From Anthonomus grandis grandis (Eukaryota > Arthropoda > Insecta > Coleoptera > Curculionidae), in NCBI RefSeq assembly GCF_022605725.1, contig NC_065557.1, positions 26,167,256-26,231,255 of the forward strand: a stretch of 64,000 nucleotides of DNA. The letters are read 5' to 3'. Of the stretch, positions 12,481 to 23,946 are shown in pieces. A program made the position numbers and the translations under genes. Positions within the stretch are counted from its first letter, which is position 1; each line of letters starts with the position of its first letter. Below the pieces are notes generated by a model. That model did not search any database and had not been told where the DNA came from. It saw nothing but the letters and a program-made list of their open reading frames with translations.

Positions 12481-14111
12481 TTTCTATCTTTTTTAGATTA
12501 CTCACGTTCACCGTGGGAATCCAAGGAACCGGCGATATCGAAATAAGAAACTTAAGTACCATGCTGGCTTAATTCCTGTACAATTAGGGTTAGCTAAAAT
12601 ACAAGAATCGACTTATAACTTAATACATTATTTTAATCTTAATCCGTTAATTTTATAAATAGATCAGTTAGATAATAAATCTGATAATTTAAGTTTAGTT
12701 TTAGAGAGTAATAAATATTATAGGAATGATAGTCTTAACCAGTTAAAAATATTAGACTTAATTAGAAATAAAGTAAATATAAAACTTCATGAAATTTTAC
12801 GAAATTATAGGGTAAAAAGAGGTTTAATTAATGGGGAACCTAGCCCATCTTTAAATCAATAAGTGGTAATTTGGATGCATCTGACGGCGAAAGATACGAA
12901 AAATTGATAAAACAACTAGAGCAAAATCAGCAAAAAATAGCTGACGGTTTATCAAAACAAAATCCAATATCTCTAGATGTCATTGACCAATTTAATGACA
13001 CAGTAAGCAAAATAATAAGTAATCAAAAAATATTAGAAAATAAAATTAACGATATTTATTCGCTAATTTTAGGTTCTGAAGGTCACTATTTTACTATTAA
13101 AGAATATCTTGATCAGTTAATTAATCTTTATGAAATAATTAATTCGATTTTACAGGATATCGAGAATTCCATCACTTTTGCAAAAATGAATCTCATGCAT
13201 CCTAGTATAATAAAAACAAACGAATTATACAAGGAACTTTTAAAGATCGAAAAAGGCTAGATAATAATAAGTTACCATTTAAAATAACATTAGAAAATAC
13301 TTTTATAATTCAAAAGTTCATTGACATTGAATGTTATATTTCTAACAACAAAATAACATACTTTTTAAGAGTCCCAGTTATGCAAGCTTTTGACTTTAAA
13401 TATTATCATGTATATTCTGTACCAATATTTAATGGGAGTCAATTTAAGGCGCTTGTTCCACGTAATAAATTTTCGCTAAAAAATGAGCTTTACCATGCAT
13501 TTACGAGCAAGCCCTGCAAGAAAGCTACCCCTCAAGACTACATCTGTCAAAGGCTTAGCCTCAAAGAAAATGGAGTCAATGAACCTTGCGAGATCCGAGC
13601 ACTGGACAACAAAAACACCTCCACATGCCAAAAAGTCCAAGTTCTTGTGACAAGATCCAGAGTCCTACCTATTGATGAAACTAACCAATTGATTGGAGTT
13701 TTTCCCGAACCCGAGGTTACTAACCTTAATTGCACTCATCACATTGAGTCTATTCGTTTGCAAGGCAGTTTCCTCTTCAATATTCCACGAAGTTGTGAAA
13801 TGCAGACCAGTCAAGGACGTTTACTGATTAATCAACCAATATTCAATAACCAATCAATGATCCTGCCAACAATCGAAGAACCAACGGTCCAAGATAAATC
13901 AAGCTTTCAAATTTTGCAGAATCCACCCTTTAATCCCTTGGCAGAACAGTCGATTATTGAACCCCCAAATTTATGGACAATATTTATTTATTGTTTAATT
14001 GCTATTGTAGTTAGCTATTGTTGCTATAAAAGGTTCCAGTCTACTAGATGCCAAAAGAAGCCCAAGATTCCAGAACAGATCAACCTAGGAGATGTTCCAC
14101 TTCAACTTTAG
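12481..14111 (+). pseudogene. env remnant of element A (broken)
   Basis: Errantivirus env proteins are class I fusion-type glycoproteins. What remains here: an N-terminal stretch with internal stops, a basic cleavage-like motif R-V-K-R followed by GLIN (12,809-12,832), a heptad-like region (12,871-13,260), and a C-terminal frame (13,380-14,111) rich in cysteines. That frame has one hydrophobic membrane segment (about 13,975-14,030) and a short cytoplasmic tail ending just before the purine tract. Stops and frameshifts separate the pieces. Described as a fossil only. Confidence 0.8.
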
Positions 14112-14127
14112 CCCGTTAAGTTGAAGC

Positions 14128-14139
14128 TTAGGGGGGAGG
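14128..14139 (+). other. Polypurine tract of element A
   Basis: A purine run (TTAGGGGGGAGG) sits directly against the 3' LTR, the position used to prime plus-strand DNA in LTR retroelements. Confidence 0.8.
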
Positions 14140-14335
14140 AGTTATGTGATGAGCCACCCTGTAAACTACACAGAAGCCAAGATGCTGACCCTGCAGTTCT
14201 CCCGAAACAAAACCATTGTGTCTGCCATTTTTCAGATAGTCAATTGTAGCCCATTATTCATGTAGCATATACTTATTGTAATTTTAATTAATAAATTGTT
14301 TTTCAAAGGAAGTTCGGGAGTTTAAGAATTTAAGT
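14140..14335 (+). repeat. 3' LTR of element A
   Basis: 196 bp, AGTTATGTG to TTTAAGT, followed at once by the second CATG target duplication copy. Differences from the 5' LTR include TTGCAG/CTGCAG, GTCCGCC/GTCTGCC and AGTCCG/AGCCCA. Confidence 0.92.
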
Positions 14336-14919
14336 CATGTCGACATGATTTCACCTGTGCACAAAACAATCACAACCATTCTATTATCCACCTAGTGGAC
14401 AAACACCACTACACCTGGTAAGCTATGACCACTTTATATGCATGGCTCTTTATAAGCCGAAGTGCTAGCACTCACTGCCTCTTTTACTTTTTTGGGTCTC
14501 TCTCAATGTCTGCTTATATTATTATTTATGTTTAGGGTATAGATTTTCAAGGATGTAAGATAATCCTCGGGCGGTTAAGATACTTTTAAACGAATACAGG
14601 GTGATTATAAAATATAAGTTTATTAAATTACCTTAGTATATTTTACACACCACTGATTATTTTGTCAAGAAAATTTAAATAAACATAAAAATTAGTTAAA
14701 ACAGTTATATATCTTTTCTCATACAAAAATCAAAACTAGACAAAAACTACGTTTTTGTCTAGTTTTATTTTCTATTGTTTTATTTTTCTATCTTTTATAT
14801 TTTGTATTTTTTATTTTATAAATCTCGTTTTGTTAAATAGAATTAGCAAAACGATAATTTTTTTGGTTAATAAATAATGCATAGTTAACAATACGTATTA
14901 TTAATTTTTTTTATCTTTA
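14336..14919. other. Intergenic; no gene seen
   Basis: 14,340-14,510 is GC-richer and probably continues 6530-6952. A short palindrome, ACAAAAACTACGTTTTTGTCTAG with its flanks, lies near 14,740-14,765. An ACAGGGTGATTATAA motif at 14,597 resembles a MITE end also seen inverted near 4520. Confidence 0.35.
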
Positions 14920-15470
14920 TTAAAAAAAAACTATAAAAATCAAGTGGGGCGATAATTTTGTCCCGGAGTTTATTTCTGGGGTACTTAAGTTGTTATTTAC
15001 TTTGGTGTATTGCTTTCTTGAGGATAAATACCTTTCAACGATTTTCAACACAATGTCTCTCACTCCATAATGTTCAACATCAAAGAGGTTTTGGTGAGAC
15101 ACTGTCGAAAGCCTTAACAAGGTCCATGAAAACCACTGTCACCTTTTCATGGTCGTCAAGGCCTTTGGCGATCTCTGAGGTAAGCCACTATATCATCGGT
15201 GGTCCCTCTTCCTTCTCAAAATCGATATTGTCTAGACGATAAGATTTTAGCTTGCTTGAAAAAATGTATCAGTCTATCCTTTAATGCTTTTTCAAATAAT
15301 TTGGCTAGATTATTAACTAGGCATTTGGCTATGAATTGGAGTTATTAAGGAGACTTTAAAGAGTTCTGGTACCTTTTCCGTTTTAAAGATTGGATTAATT
15401 ATGTGTCGTAAGGGTAAAACAATAAAAAGGTGAATTATCATTAATATCCTCCTGATTATTCCGCCCATGC
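14920..15470 (-). mobile_element. Non-LTR reverse transcriptase remnant
   Basis: Read on the minus strand, the segments are a VPELFKVSLITPIH block, an LAKLFEKALKDRL block, a MDLVKAFDSVS block (first catalytic aspartate region) and a VEHYGVRDIVLKIVERYL block, all in the order of a jockey/CR1-type reverse transcriptase. They lie in different frames, with a frameshift between the VKAFDSVS and NLFDVEHYG blocks. No YADD block or 3' tail remains. It differs from the copies at 1610 and 38,985. Confidence 0.65.
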
Positions 15471-15595
15471 CTGGACTATTATCTGATTTTAATGATGATA
15501 TGCAGGGTGTTAAAGTTTTTAAAAAATTTAGGTTTTTTTAATAATAACTTATTGTATCTAACAATATTGTATGACATTTTTATGAAATTTGGTAC

Positions 15596-15750
15596 AGTCG
15601 GCAAATTTGAAAATGTCCCTCGCATCTGCTCTCAGACTTCGTTGCCTTACAATTTGGCAACATGGCTTTTGACTGAAAGGGGTAGCGTACGGCGGGCGCT
15701 AGGGTGTAGAGTATCGATCGAGTTTAGTTGTGTATAAATAGGCAGGGGTG
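15596..15750 (+). repeat. Outer inverted-repeat arm, left copy
   Basis: Starts TACAGTCGGCAAATTTG and continues AAAATGTCCCTCG. The minus strand at 24,346 starts TACAGTCAACAAAATTG and continues the same way. Weaker similarity follows (ACAATTTGGC and GATCGAT in both). A leading TA fits a Tc1/mariner-type end. Whether both arms belong to one element interrupted by others, or to two copies, is open. Confidence 0.45.
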
Positions 15751-16519
15751 ACGGAACTCATTTTTCAGTAGATGGGGTTTTTGCAATGGGACGTTTCGAA
15801 TATTTTTGTGGCTGTGCAAGCTAATATTAAAAAAATCAATCAGTTTGTTTTTCTTCCTTATGTAAAGTTTTTAGGACAATGCGCTATAGTGTTTTATACG
15901 TTGGCTAAATGCGCTCTTCAAAATTCTGTTTGGTTCATCACTTTTGAGAAATTACCTTCAGTTATTTATTGGGACACACTATTTCTTAACTCCAAATTAT
16001 TATTTTTTTGCTTGATCTTTCACAACCTATATTTTTGTTGTCAAATGCTGCTTGTTGTCAAAATAAATAGAAAAAAAATCGTCTTTACTTTTTTATGCAT
16101 TACATAAATATCCTAATCGATAATTTCTTTGAATTTTTTTTTATCAAAGTATTACTTTATATTACTCATCCAACATTTGAAAAATAAAATGCAACTTAAA
16201 TAAAAATACCAATCCAAATTTTAAATTGTTTTTTACTTTTAAAGTGTGCGTTATTGTATAAAATAATTAAATTTAAAAAAATACCTATTTGTTTTTTTTA
16301 TTTTTAAATATATGGTGTGTATTTAAAAATAAGTAAACAAACAGATGTAATTCTATAATAAAATAATAGTTTTTTTTTATTCTGGCAGTGTAAACCAAAA
16401 TATAGGTAATCATAAAAAAAGGAAACATTATAATAATAGAAACTTTAAGTGCTACAGCAGAAACGATAGGTATATGTTGTATATGTTGAGATTTTTCTCT
16501 TTCATCCTGTGTCTAGGAA

Positions 16520-16690
16520 ATAAAAAACGCGAACTCAAACCTGTTTAAAGCATTAAAGCGTTGATTGAAGAGGCGAGAAGATACGCATATTTACGGGCAA
16601 AAACGTGACCCAAAAAGCGCGCGGCGGTTAGATGGCGCCACGCTCAAACGCGCGCGGAAATCTTTTTGCCGTTTGTGTCTCATTATTGTT
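16520..16690 (+). repeat. Second inverted-repeat arm, left copy
   Basis: Shares CGTTGATTGAA, a GCGA-AAGAT-CGCA block, CGTGACC and GATGGCGCC with the minus strand of 20,280-20,490, in the same order with small gaps. Noticeably richer in G+C than the flanks. Probably the end of a DNA transposon. Confidence 0.45.
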
Positions 16691-16768
16691 TAGCGGAGCT
16701 CGCCAGCATCGTCTAAGGGAGTTTTTGCATGTTTGGCGTATTATTTTGTATTATTATTGTTTTGAATT

Positions 16769-16876
16769 ATGTCAAATTCAAGCAAAATTAACGAGTGTGC
16801 TTATCGGGGATGTACTAATACTAGGAAGAGAAAAAACAATTCACTTAGTTTTTTGAAAATTCTTTTAGTTTTTTAA
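16769..16876 (+). pseudogene. THAP-domain-like N-terminal stub
   Basis: From an ATG the frame reads NECAYRGCTNTRKRKNNSLS then FLKI, the start pattern of a THAP zinc finger (two cysteines four residues apart, then a serine-phenylalanine block). THAP domains occur in P-element-type transposases and in host transcription factors (known). The frame stops after 35 codons, before the tryptophan and C-H half of the finger. It lies just inside the arm at 16,520-16,690, so it may belong to that element (inference). It is too short to be certain. Confidence 0.35.
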
Positions 16877-17914
16877 TGGGAAACTGAAAAATACCAGCAA
16901 ACGAGAGAAAAACAAACTTCTAAGAAGCCGCATAGCAAAATACATATCGTATCTAATCAATGACTGAAAATTAAATCTTGCCTCTTCAGTCAATGTTTAA
17001 ACAAATAAAATAAAAAATATTGATAAAGATTGTTTAAATAATCTTTATATGTAAATACTTTTACTATCATTTATTTATGATTATTTTGTTATGTAAAATT
17101 TTCTGCTAAAAATATATACGAGCCCCGTCTTATTTCAGTTGGCCCGCTTAGTAAAAAATTAATTTATTATTCTTTTATCGAATATTCCACAATATTACAA
17201 TACCAAAAAGTATCTCATATAAGCATTATGTGTTATCTCTAAAATTAGATTTTGGTTGATTGATAAATTTTTGAATCATATTTTAAATAGTAGAAATAAA
17301 TTTCTTGTTTCTATTTTTTATTTTATTCTAACTCTTTAGGCATATACAAGGGTTCTATTCATTAGGTCTGAAATCCACTAGCAAAAAATTTGGGATGGTT
17401 TTAATCACGGGTAGTATCAGAACTTAATAAACCCCATGCCTCAAAGAATTGCGACTGTTTTAAAAAATAAATATATGTTCAATATAAATGAGTTTACTTT
17501 CCCATTTTGTTGTGTTTATAGAGTAAGTAAAGCTTATTATTTGTTTAAAACTATATAATACTATAAAATTTGTCTTTTTTTTTGGGGGGTTTAAACAGAA
17601 ATTATTAAGAGTTTTCAATTGGGCCAACTGAAGTGGGACGGTCCTCGTATGTTATGAACAATGTAATTACATGGCGATTATTCATAATGCCCAATGCCCG
17701 GGCAATTTAAGAAATATGATGCTATTTATCAAACCAGAATATTAACCCAAAAATAATCCAATTTTACCATTTTCTTTGGTTGGATATATAGGGTTGGATT
17801 TTTTTGGGTTATGTATATATGCTGCTTATGTATTTTTGAAATCAATTATTTTCTTGGGTATTGGTAATTGCCCTATTCTGCCCAACACTAATTCTGGCCC
17901 AACATGGTTTGTAC

Positions 17915-18003
17915 ATTAGATTATGAAGTTCCTATACTTTTTACATAAAAAAAGGTGCTCTTAGTAAAAGTCGGTAAATATCACCGTTTTTGTGGAAATT
18001 GAC
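17915..18003 (+). repeat. Left terminal inverted repeat of the 17.9-kb mariner-like element
   Basis: About 89 bp, inverted at 19,500-19,594 with a few mismatches. The right copy carries a 7-bp extra stretch (ATTTACC repeated). Confidence 0.8.
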
Positions 18004-18150
18004 TAAAACCAAACTAAGATGCTGTATCTTGAATTAATTATTTTAATAATAATAATAATGCTAATTCATTGCCACTGTCAGTATTTTTAAAATTTGTCAC
18101 TGTCAGTACTTTTTACATGATATTAATTCCCTTTTTATTACGGTTAAGTA

Positions 18151-19246
18151 ATGGATTACACTTTTGCTGAATACGCCGATATGCTTTTCATTTATGGGGA
18201 AGTTCGATGTAATGGTAGAGCTGCTTCTAGACTATATGAAGAGTGGTTTCCCGAAAGGCGAATCCCAGCTCACACACTTTTTGAAAGGGTCAATCAACGG
18301 CACAGGGAGACTGGCTCTATTAAAATAAAACGCCAAGATAATGGCGCGCAAAGGAACATCCGAATCCCAGATTTTGAAGAAGAAGTGCTTCAGCGATTTG
18401 AAGATAACCCATCAGTAAATACTCGAGCAGTTGCTGACGCGATGCATGTAAATCATGTTAGGATATGGAACGTTGTTAATGAACAGCTTCTTCGGCCCTA
18501 CCACCTGCAAAAGGTGGAATCATTAGGACCCAATGATTTTATGCCCCGCGTGAATTTTTGCCATTGGTTTCTTGACTGGTGTACAGAAGAATCTCAATTT
18601 CCAAAATATGTTCTTTTTACTGACAAAAGGCTTTATTTACAAAAGAAGGCATTTTTAATTCTAAGAATAATCATGTGTAAAATGAGGAAAACCCTTGGTG
18701 GATGATGAATACCCATGGTATTCATTTTAGCAGCTATCAACATAAGTTTTCGGTCATTTGTGGGCCGGCATTTTTGGAGAACGCTTAATTGGTCCAATTA
18801 TGTTGCCTCCTCGTTTAACGGGAAATATTTATTTAATTTTTTTAAGAAATGTACTGCCAGAACTATTAGATGATCTGCCCCTAAATATACGACAGAACTT
18901 ATGGCTACAACACGATGGAGCGCCAGCTCATTTTCCACTTATTGTCCGCGAGTTTATAAATGAAAATTTTGGAAGGCGCTGGATTGGCCGTGGAGGCCCT
19001 GTCACCTGGCCAGCGCGCTCACAAGATTTGACACCCTTAGATTTTTTTCTTTGGGGGCATATGAAAAGTCTCGTATATGAAACTCCAGTCGAGTCAGAAG
19101 AAGACCTGGTGGCCAGAATTTCCGCAGCTGCTGAAGTAATCCAAACCACGCCTGATATTTTTAACCACGTCAACCTTAATATGGTGCGTAGATACAATAA
19201 ATGTATCGATCGTGGCGGCCGGCATTTTGAGCAATTAATATTTTAA
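18151..19246 (+). pseudogene. Mariner-like transposase (two frameshifts, one stop)
   Basis: The first part (18,151-18,705) holds the helix-turn-helix region (YGEVRCNGRAASRLYEEWFP; VNTRAVADAMHVNHVRIWNV) and the first catalytic aspartate (VLFTDKRL). The second part (18,758-19,246, another frame) holds the second aspartate (LQHDGAPAHF) and the third (PARSQDLTPLDFFLWG), 36 residues apart. The bridge near 18,640-18,757 is readable only by changing frame twice and contains a TAA where relatives have tryptophan. Relatives in this window: 3799-5017, 26,314-26,860 and, more distantly, 60,409-61,524. The substrate is the element's own inverted repeats, cut and pasted in the nucleus. Confidence 0.85.
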
Positions 19247-19499
19247 GTTTATTTTTGTAATACCAATTTTTAATAAAATTTGTTTACGTTTCTAAAATTG
19301 TTAATTTGTTGGTTTTTTATTACACTTAAAATCATTTAAACATTTTATGCCTCAAGGTAATTAAAGTAAAGTACCAATTTAATAAAGTGGCTACCTTAAC
19401 TTTTTTTAAACATTTATTTTATATTTAGGCCAGATTTTTTTTTTATTGTTTATTAATAATAATAGATAATTCATTTTTGTATCTCATAACTTGCTTTTC

Positions 19500-19594
19500 G
19501 TCAATTTTCACAAAAACGGTGATATTTACCATTTACCGACTTTTACTAAGAGCACCTTTTTTATGTAAAAAGCATAGGAACATCATAATCTAAT
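19500..19594 (-). repeat. Right terminal inverted repeat of the 17.9-kb mariner-like element
   Basis: Inverted partner of 17,915-18,003; shares the AAAAAAAGGTGCTC-type core and ends at TAATCTAAT. Confidence 0.8.
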
Positions 19595-21538
19595 ACCCAA
19601 ACGGGCAGAAATTAAAGTCTTAAAGAAATGGGCCCAAATTTACCAAATACTCCCCTGATTCTGAAGCCCCTGGTAAATATTTTTTTTATTTAGTAGGCTC
19701 AAAAGAATAAACGTACTAACAATAATTTACCTCCCAAAATTGGTTGCGGTAGCTAAAGTAGTTCCAGAGCTATTAAAAAAAAAACTAGTTTGTAAAGGTT
19801 ATTTTCAAAGAGCTCTAGCTCCCTGAGGAAGCTTTTCCGGACCCATGTTTATATGAACTTTTGTTTTTCTTTTGACGTTTTCTATCTGCCATAGAAGTTT
19901 GTAACATGATCAACGGAACACCCTGTATATGTTTTTAAGGTTAATTTTTTTTCAAGGTTTTTTTTTTAATTTATAAGCCGTAGACCCAAAAGCTTAAAAC
20001 ACTTTACCATATGTATATTTTTGCACCTTGTATAAAAAATAACAGCCTCTGGTTCTGCCGAAATGTAGGCAAACTCTATAATATACTGTACTTTTAAAAA
20101 TAAGCAAAATTATATTACTTATATTACTTATTAGATTTTATACTTAAAAATTAGAAAAAAAAACAAAATATGAAACTAAACCTTTCAATATTTTCTCCCA
20201 AATTTATACTATGGAATATGCGAATATGTCCTGAAACAGAAATAGCGCAATGCGAAAACTCCCATTTCTCTGCGATATTATGTCTCGTAATTTTTAATAC
20301 CAAGGCTGCCAAGCGAGTTTCATCATTCCTACGTATGGGGGCGCCACCTTTTAGCTTCTAAATCGCTAGATAAAGCAAAGAACGGCTGGCTGCTGCGGTC
20401 ACGAAATTTTATACAGTATTTGCGCATCTTTTCGCTTTTCAATCAACGATTAAAGGTTTCATAAAAAATAGCGCGCTATGGTTAGCACCGCCTCCTAGCA
20501 TTAATAACGTAATGCGAGCTGAGATACTACCAAAACTACTTATTTTGGAATACCCTGTCTAGCGCTGTAAAACTAAATACTTGTACTAAGTACTACCATA
20601 ATATGGGAAAAAAATTAATATTTTTGTTTCTTTTTCCTCACATTTTATTTATAAGTATACCTATATAAAAATACAGGGTGTAGAACTCGTCAAAAGAAGT
20701 TGGTTGATATACCAAAAATTGCCTATACTCGTATAGTAAAAGTTGCATATTAAGAAAGTTAGTTTGCGTTATTGAAATTTTTTTACTCATTATCAAGTTA
20801 AGTGGACATTGTTTTTACAAAAACTATTCAAAATTGTCCCAACTTGTTCGATTAACCCAAAATGTTGTTCGGCAAATCCATATTTTAAATTGTTTATGTC
20901 TATATTTTGGTAAGAGGTAGAAAAAAATCTATGTGGTTCTCATGAGTAAAGCACACTTTTTTACTGAAGTGATGAATAAAGTAATATTTCCGTTTGTAAA
21001 TAAGGCACTCTCGTGATTTCTTCTTGAATAAAAAACTATTTTTTATATATTTTTTATTGAAGCGAAGTTAACTTTAATTACTAAACTTTAATTGTAGTAG
21101 TCCCGTATCTTTTTTTATTTACTTTTTTTTTAAACCTTATAAAACGTATAAGTAATGGATCAAAGGTCAGTTTCAAAGCGAGAATTTTATTTCCTATTTA
21201 ATGACAAATTACAGTTCTTTAAGTATAACATCTTAATAACAATTAATAACATTCATCACTACTCCTAACAAGCTTTAGTAAGTATAATTACAACTTAAAT
21301 CTACAATAAAAATACTTTTGTATTTAAACTTTTAAATAGTCTACGTATTGTGTTTTTTTCGAAACTTATACCTTTTTTTTTTAAATAATAATTATTTAAT
21401 ATCACAGGATGCATTTGGTATTGGTATGGCTTCTTAATTAATATTTGGTATAAAAACCATTTGCGTCAATGCATTGTTGCAGCCTTTTCCGCATTAATCC
21501 CGCGTATAATTACTAAAATCGGCTCTCCCTCTAAAAGA
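19595..21538. other. AT-rich stretch with repeat ends, no gene recognised
   Basis: Includes a CACCCTGTATA-type MITE end near 19,917, the arm at 20,280-20,490 and another ACAGGGTGT motif at 20,673. No coding frame could be supported. Confidence 0.4.
20280..20490 (-). repeat. Second inverted-repeat arm, right copy
   Basis: Inverted relative of 16,520-16,690 (see there). The pair encloses the 17.9-kb mariner-like element and the THAP-like stub. Confidence 0.45.
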
Positions 21539-22322
21539 TTACCAAACTCTTTGAGCGTGGGCTAGTAACGTTTCCTTCGATCTAATTTGGCCTTGATTAA
21601 AAGTATCCCAAGAATTCACCATGTCAGCCCACAAATTTTCGATGGGGTTTAAGTCGGGGCTTCTGGATGGCCATGGAATTAAATTAAATTCCGGATGTTC
21701 TTCAAACCATGTTTTCGCCATACGGGAGCTATGAATTGGACAATTATCGTGCATAAAGGATATTGGTCCAGCCGGATATAATATTCTGTATGAAGGCAGA
21801 AAAGAATTTTCCAAAATGTCCACGTAGTCCGCGGAATTCATTTGAGGTGGCGGGGGTTACCAGCATTCCGGGTCCATTTTGGGTCATCCAACCCGATAAT
21901 GACAATGTTATTCTCCCGCTTTTTTCAGTTTCTTGGACATAATGGGAATCACATCTGGTACTTGTAGGTCTCCACACTAATTGATGGGACCTTATGTCCG
22001 ATGAAAACGTTTTTTCGGTAAATACCACATTTGACCAGTCTCGGTCAATATTTTCTTGAGCAAACCTAAGCCTTCGCCCTGCGTTGTCGACGGTTAATTT
22101 GGCCTTTTTGGCTGGTCGTCTACAATTTATTCCAACATATATAACATCCAAGTTCACGGTTTCTTTGACCACCCGGCTATTTGTGAAAGGGTTATTTCTT
22201 ACTTGGGTAACAATAGCTTCTCTCATATTTTCGGTCAATACAGGTTTCCTTCCAGGATGTTGTCTGGTTTCTACATGCCCTTCTGCTTCTTGACGTTGGA
22301 TCCAGCGTCTAACTTGTTTGAC
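21539..22322 (-). pseudogene. Tc1-like transposase, exon 2 (frameshifted)
   Basis: The minus-strand frame starts at the acceptor and encodes VKQVRRWIQRQEAEGHVETR, then HPGRKPVLT (second helix-turn-helix), the first catalytic region, then after one frameshift near 21,845 the region FMHDNCPIHSS and PSRSPDLNPIENLWADM, a DD35E signature of the Tc1 family. Where relatives have FTDEKTF this copy reads FTEKTF, so the first catalytic aspartate is missing by an in-frame loss. Exon 1 is at 23,833-23,946. The copy is inactive. Confidence 0.82.
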
Positions 22323-23832
22323 CTGTTTATGAAGCAAATGCAGTAATTAGTATTAATTAATTAAATAGATATCTATTATACTATTAGGTTAGTGACAACA
22401 GTTTAGCAAACGGGTGGCCTATATGTATAGGTATAGATAAAAAATAGCAGTAAATATTTTATTATTAAGAATAAGTTAATAAAGTAGGTACTAAAAAAGC
22501 AATAACAGCGCCTCTTAACAATAATATAATTTTATATTATTTATTGGTGTTTTTTTAAAACATTCAGAGCGTTACGTCAAAATATATTTCTATGACAACT
22601 TTTTTTAATATATGGTGAAAAGCAAATAAAGCGAAAATATTGACAAAGTTTTTAAAGTGAAAATATTTCAGATTAAAATGTTTGCTATGACTTTTATAAA
22701 ACCTTCATATTTAAAAATAACAACCGGCGCGAAGAGACAAAAATTTTTTTAATTATAATAAAAGCAGGCGATAGAATTCTTCTCTTCTTTTTCGTAAATT
22801 ACCTATGTCAAAGCTCACTTATGTCAATGCTCAGTCTAATATCGTAAAATGCATATACATATGTATCATATTACTAAATCGAATAAATATAATTAACGAG
22901 GTAAAGCTTAAATTTGGCATAAAAAAACCCATTCACAGGTATAATAATAAATACAATAATAATACAGATATAAAAATATACTAGATGGATACAAATAATG
23001 CGGTAAATAGGTAGCGGATTGACTCACGGTGCGTTTTGGACTAAATATTATTTTAATAAACATTTTTTAATACGGCCACTCCCCTTAACCCTCAACTGGT
23101 GCAGTAGTGAGTCAGATATTAAATTTAGAATTCAAAATATCGCCAATCTATACTACATTCGACTACCGTTTTTGAGAAACCTTTAAACCCAATAATACTT
23201 TTTTTAGGGTATGGTACTGCATTCAATTTATTTATTATCTAAAAAAAACTATACCTTCGTTTTTTAAATATTTAGAAAAAACTTGAATGTTTTCAAGATA
23301 TCGCGTTGCAACACTTTAAAAAACTCACCCTGTATAAGGGTTGCTTGGATTTAAAGAATACTACCTGAAAAAAACAATCAATCATATCTAAAATGATTTT
23401 ACTTTAAAAAATAAAACAAAAACATTTTTTATTTTGATAGACCCAATAACATGTATATTTTTCTTTGTTAAAAAATATAGGTAAGTTTTATAACTTTTTT
23501 ACATATCTATCGATAAATTAAACTTAAGATATGTAATTTTCAGCTATTTTTCTAAATAAAAAGTTTAATGAAAAAATTATAAATTACCCTCGAAATCACT
23601 CCTATTTGAATAGATTCCCAGGACGATGAGATAATAATTTTCGTTTTTGATCTATTAAATTTATTAGCTTATTTCGGGATATCAAAAAAAGTTGGTTCCA
23701 TATAAAAACAAACCTTTTTTTTAATGAAAGTTAAAGAGAATTTTTGAAGATTTTTGACAAATTTCATAGTTTAGTTTAAATAGATTTTACCTAACAAAAA
23801 ATTTAAACGAAATGCATACAAAAAAAACTTAC
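22323..23832 (-). other. 1,510-nt intron in the Tc1-like transposase
   Basis: On the minus strand the donor is TCA then GTAAGT (cut after 23,833) and the acceptor is AAACAG then GTC (exon begins 22,322). The join is phase 0 and gives DLSVKQVRRW, a normal Tc1 DNA-binding junction. Neither exon makes sense without the other. Most Tc1-like transposases have no intron (known), so a 1.5-kb one is unusual. It could have begun as an insertion that brought splice sites. Confidence 0.65.
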
Positions 23833-23946
23833 TGAAAGATCCGTAGCCATTGCTATTTCTCGTAAGGTGGCACCCATCTCATGCATAACAATAATTCTAG
23901 TACGAATTTTCATGATACTCTCCCTCTGTCCAGGCAATCTTGGCAT
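23833..23946 (-). pseudogene. Tc1-like transposase, exon 1 (start and first helix-turn-helix)
   Basis: 38 codons from an ATG on the minus strand: MPRLPGQRES, then a typical first helix-turn-helix (RIIVMHEMGATLREIAMAT), ending at a GTAAGT donor. The start is chosen because it is the first ATG after upstream stops and the length fits Tc1 N-termini. It joins exon 2 at 22,322. Confidence 0.7.

Larger units (their letters stand above)
6953..14335 (+). mobile_element. Ty3/gypsy errantivirus-like element A, complete but degenerate
   Basis: A 7.4-kb LTR element with two 196-197-bp LTRs, a 4-bp target duplication (CATG at 6949-6952 and 14,336-14,339), a primer-binding site, a purine tract, and gag, pol and env regions in order. 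LTRs starting AGTTA and a YRYR-type 4-bp duplication are features of insect errantiviruses (known). Every coding region has stops or frameshifts, and the LTRs differ at several positions plus an indel, so this is an old, inactive copy. The env region is described only; it is not functional as it stands. Confidence 0.92.
15471..17914. other. AT-rich stretch with transposon-end sequences, no confident gene
   Basis: It holds two inverted-repeat arms (15,596-15,750 and 16,520-16,690) and a possible THAP stub (16,769-16,876), listed separately. An open frame of 111 codons at 15,772-16,107 is hydrophobic with no family I recognise; in A/T-rich DNA this may be chance. Confidence 0.4.
17915..19594 (+). 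mobile_element. Tc1/mariner-superfamily element with long terminal inverted repeats
   Basis: A 1.68-kb element bounded by inverted repeats of about 88-95 bp: the left arm ATTAGATTATGAAGTTCCTA through CACCGTTTTTGTGG-AAATTGAC matches the reverse complement of 19,500-19,594 at most positions. Weaker inverted similarity continues beyond both ends (TTCTGCCC ... GGGTAT). It contains one transposase gene broken by two frameshifts and one stop. A TA duplication could not be assigned with certainty. Confidence 0.8.

Noticed and set aside
15772..16107. 111-codon hydrophobic open frame as a membrane protein gene
   Set aside because: No recognisable motif, T-rich composition produces phenylalanine/leucine runs by chance, and no splice or promoter context supports it.
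20671..23340. ACAGGGTG motifs at 20,673 and 23,331 as the ends of one element
   Set aside because: Only about 10 bases are shared, the motif is common in insect repeats, and the interval cuts through the Tc1-like intron.
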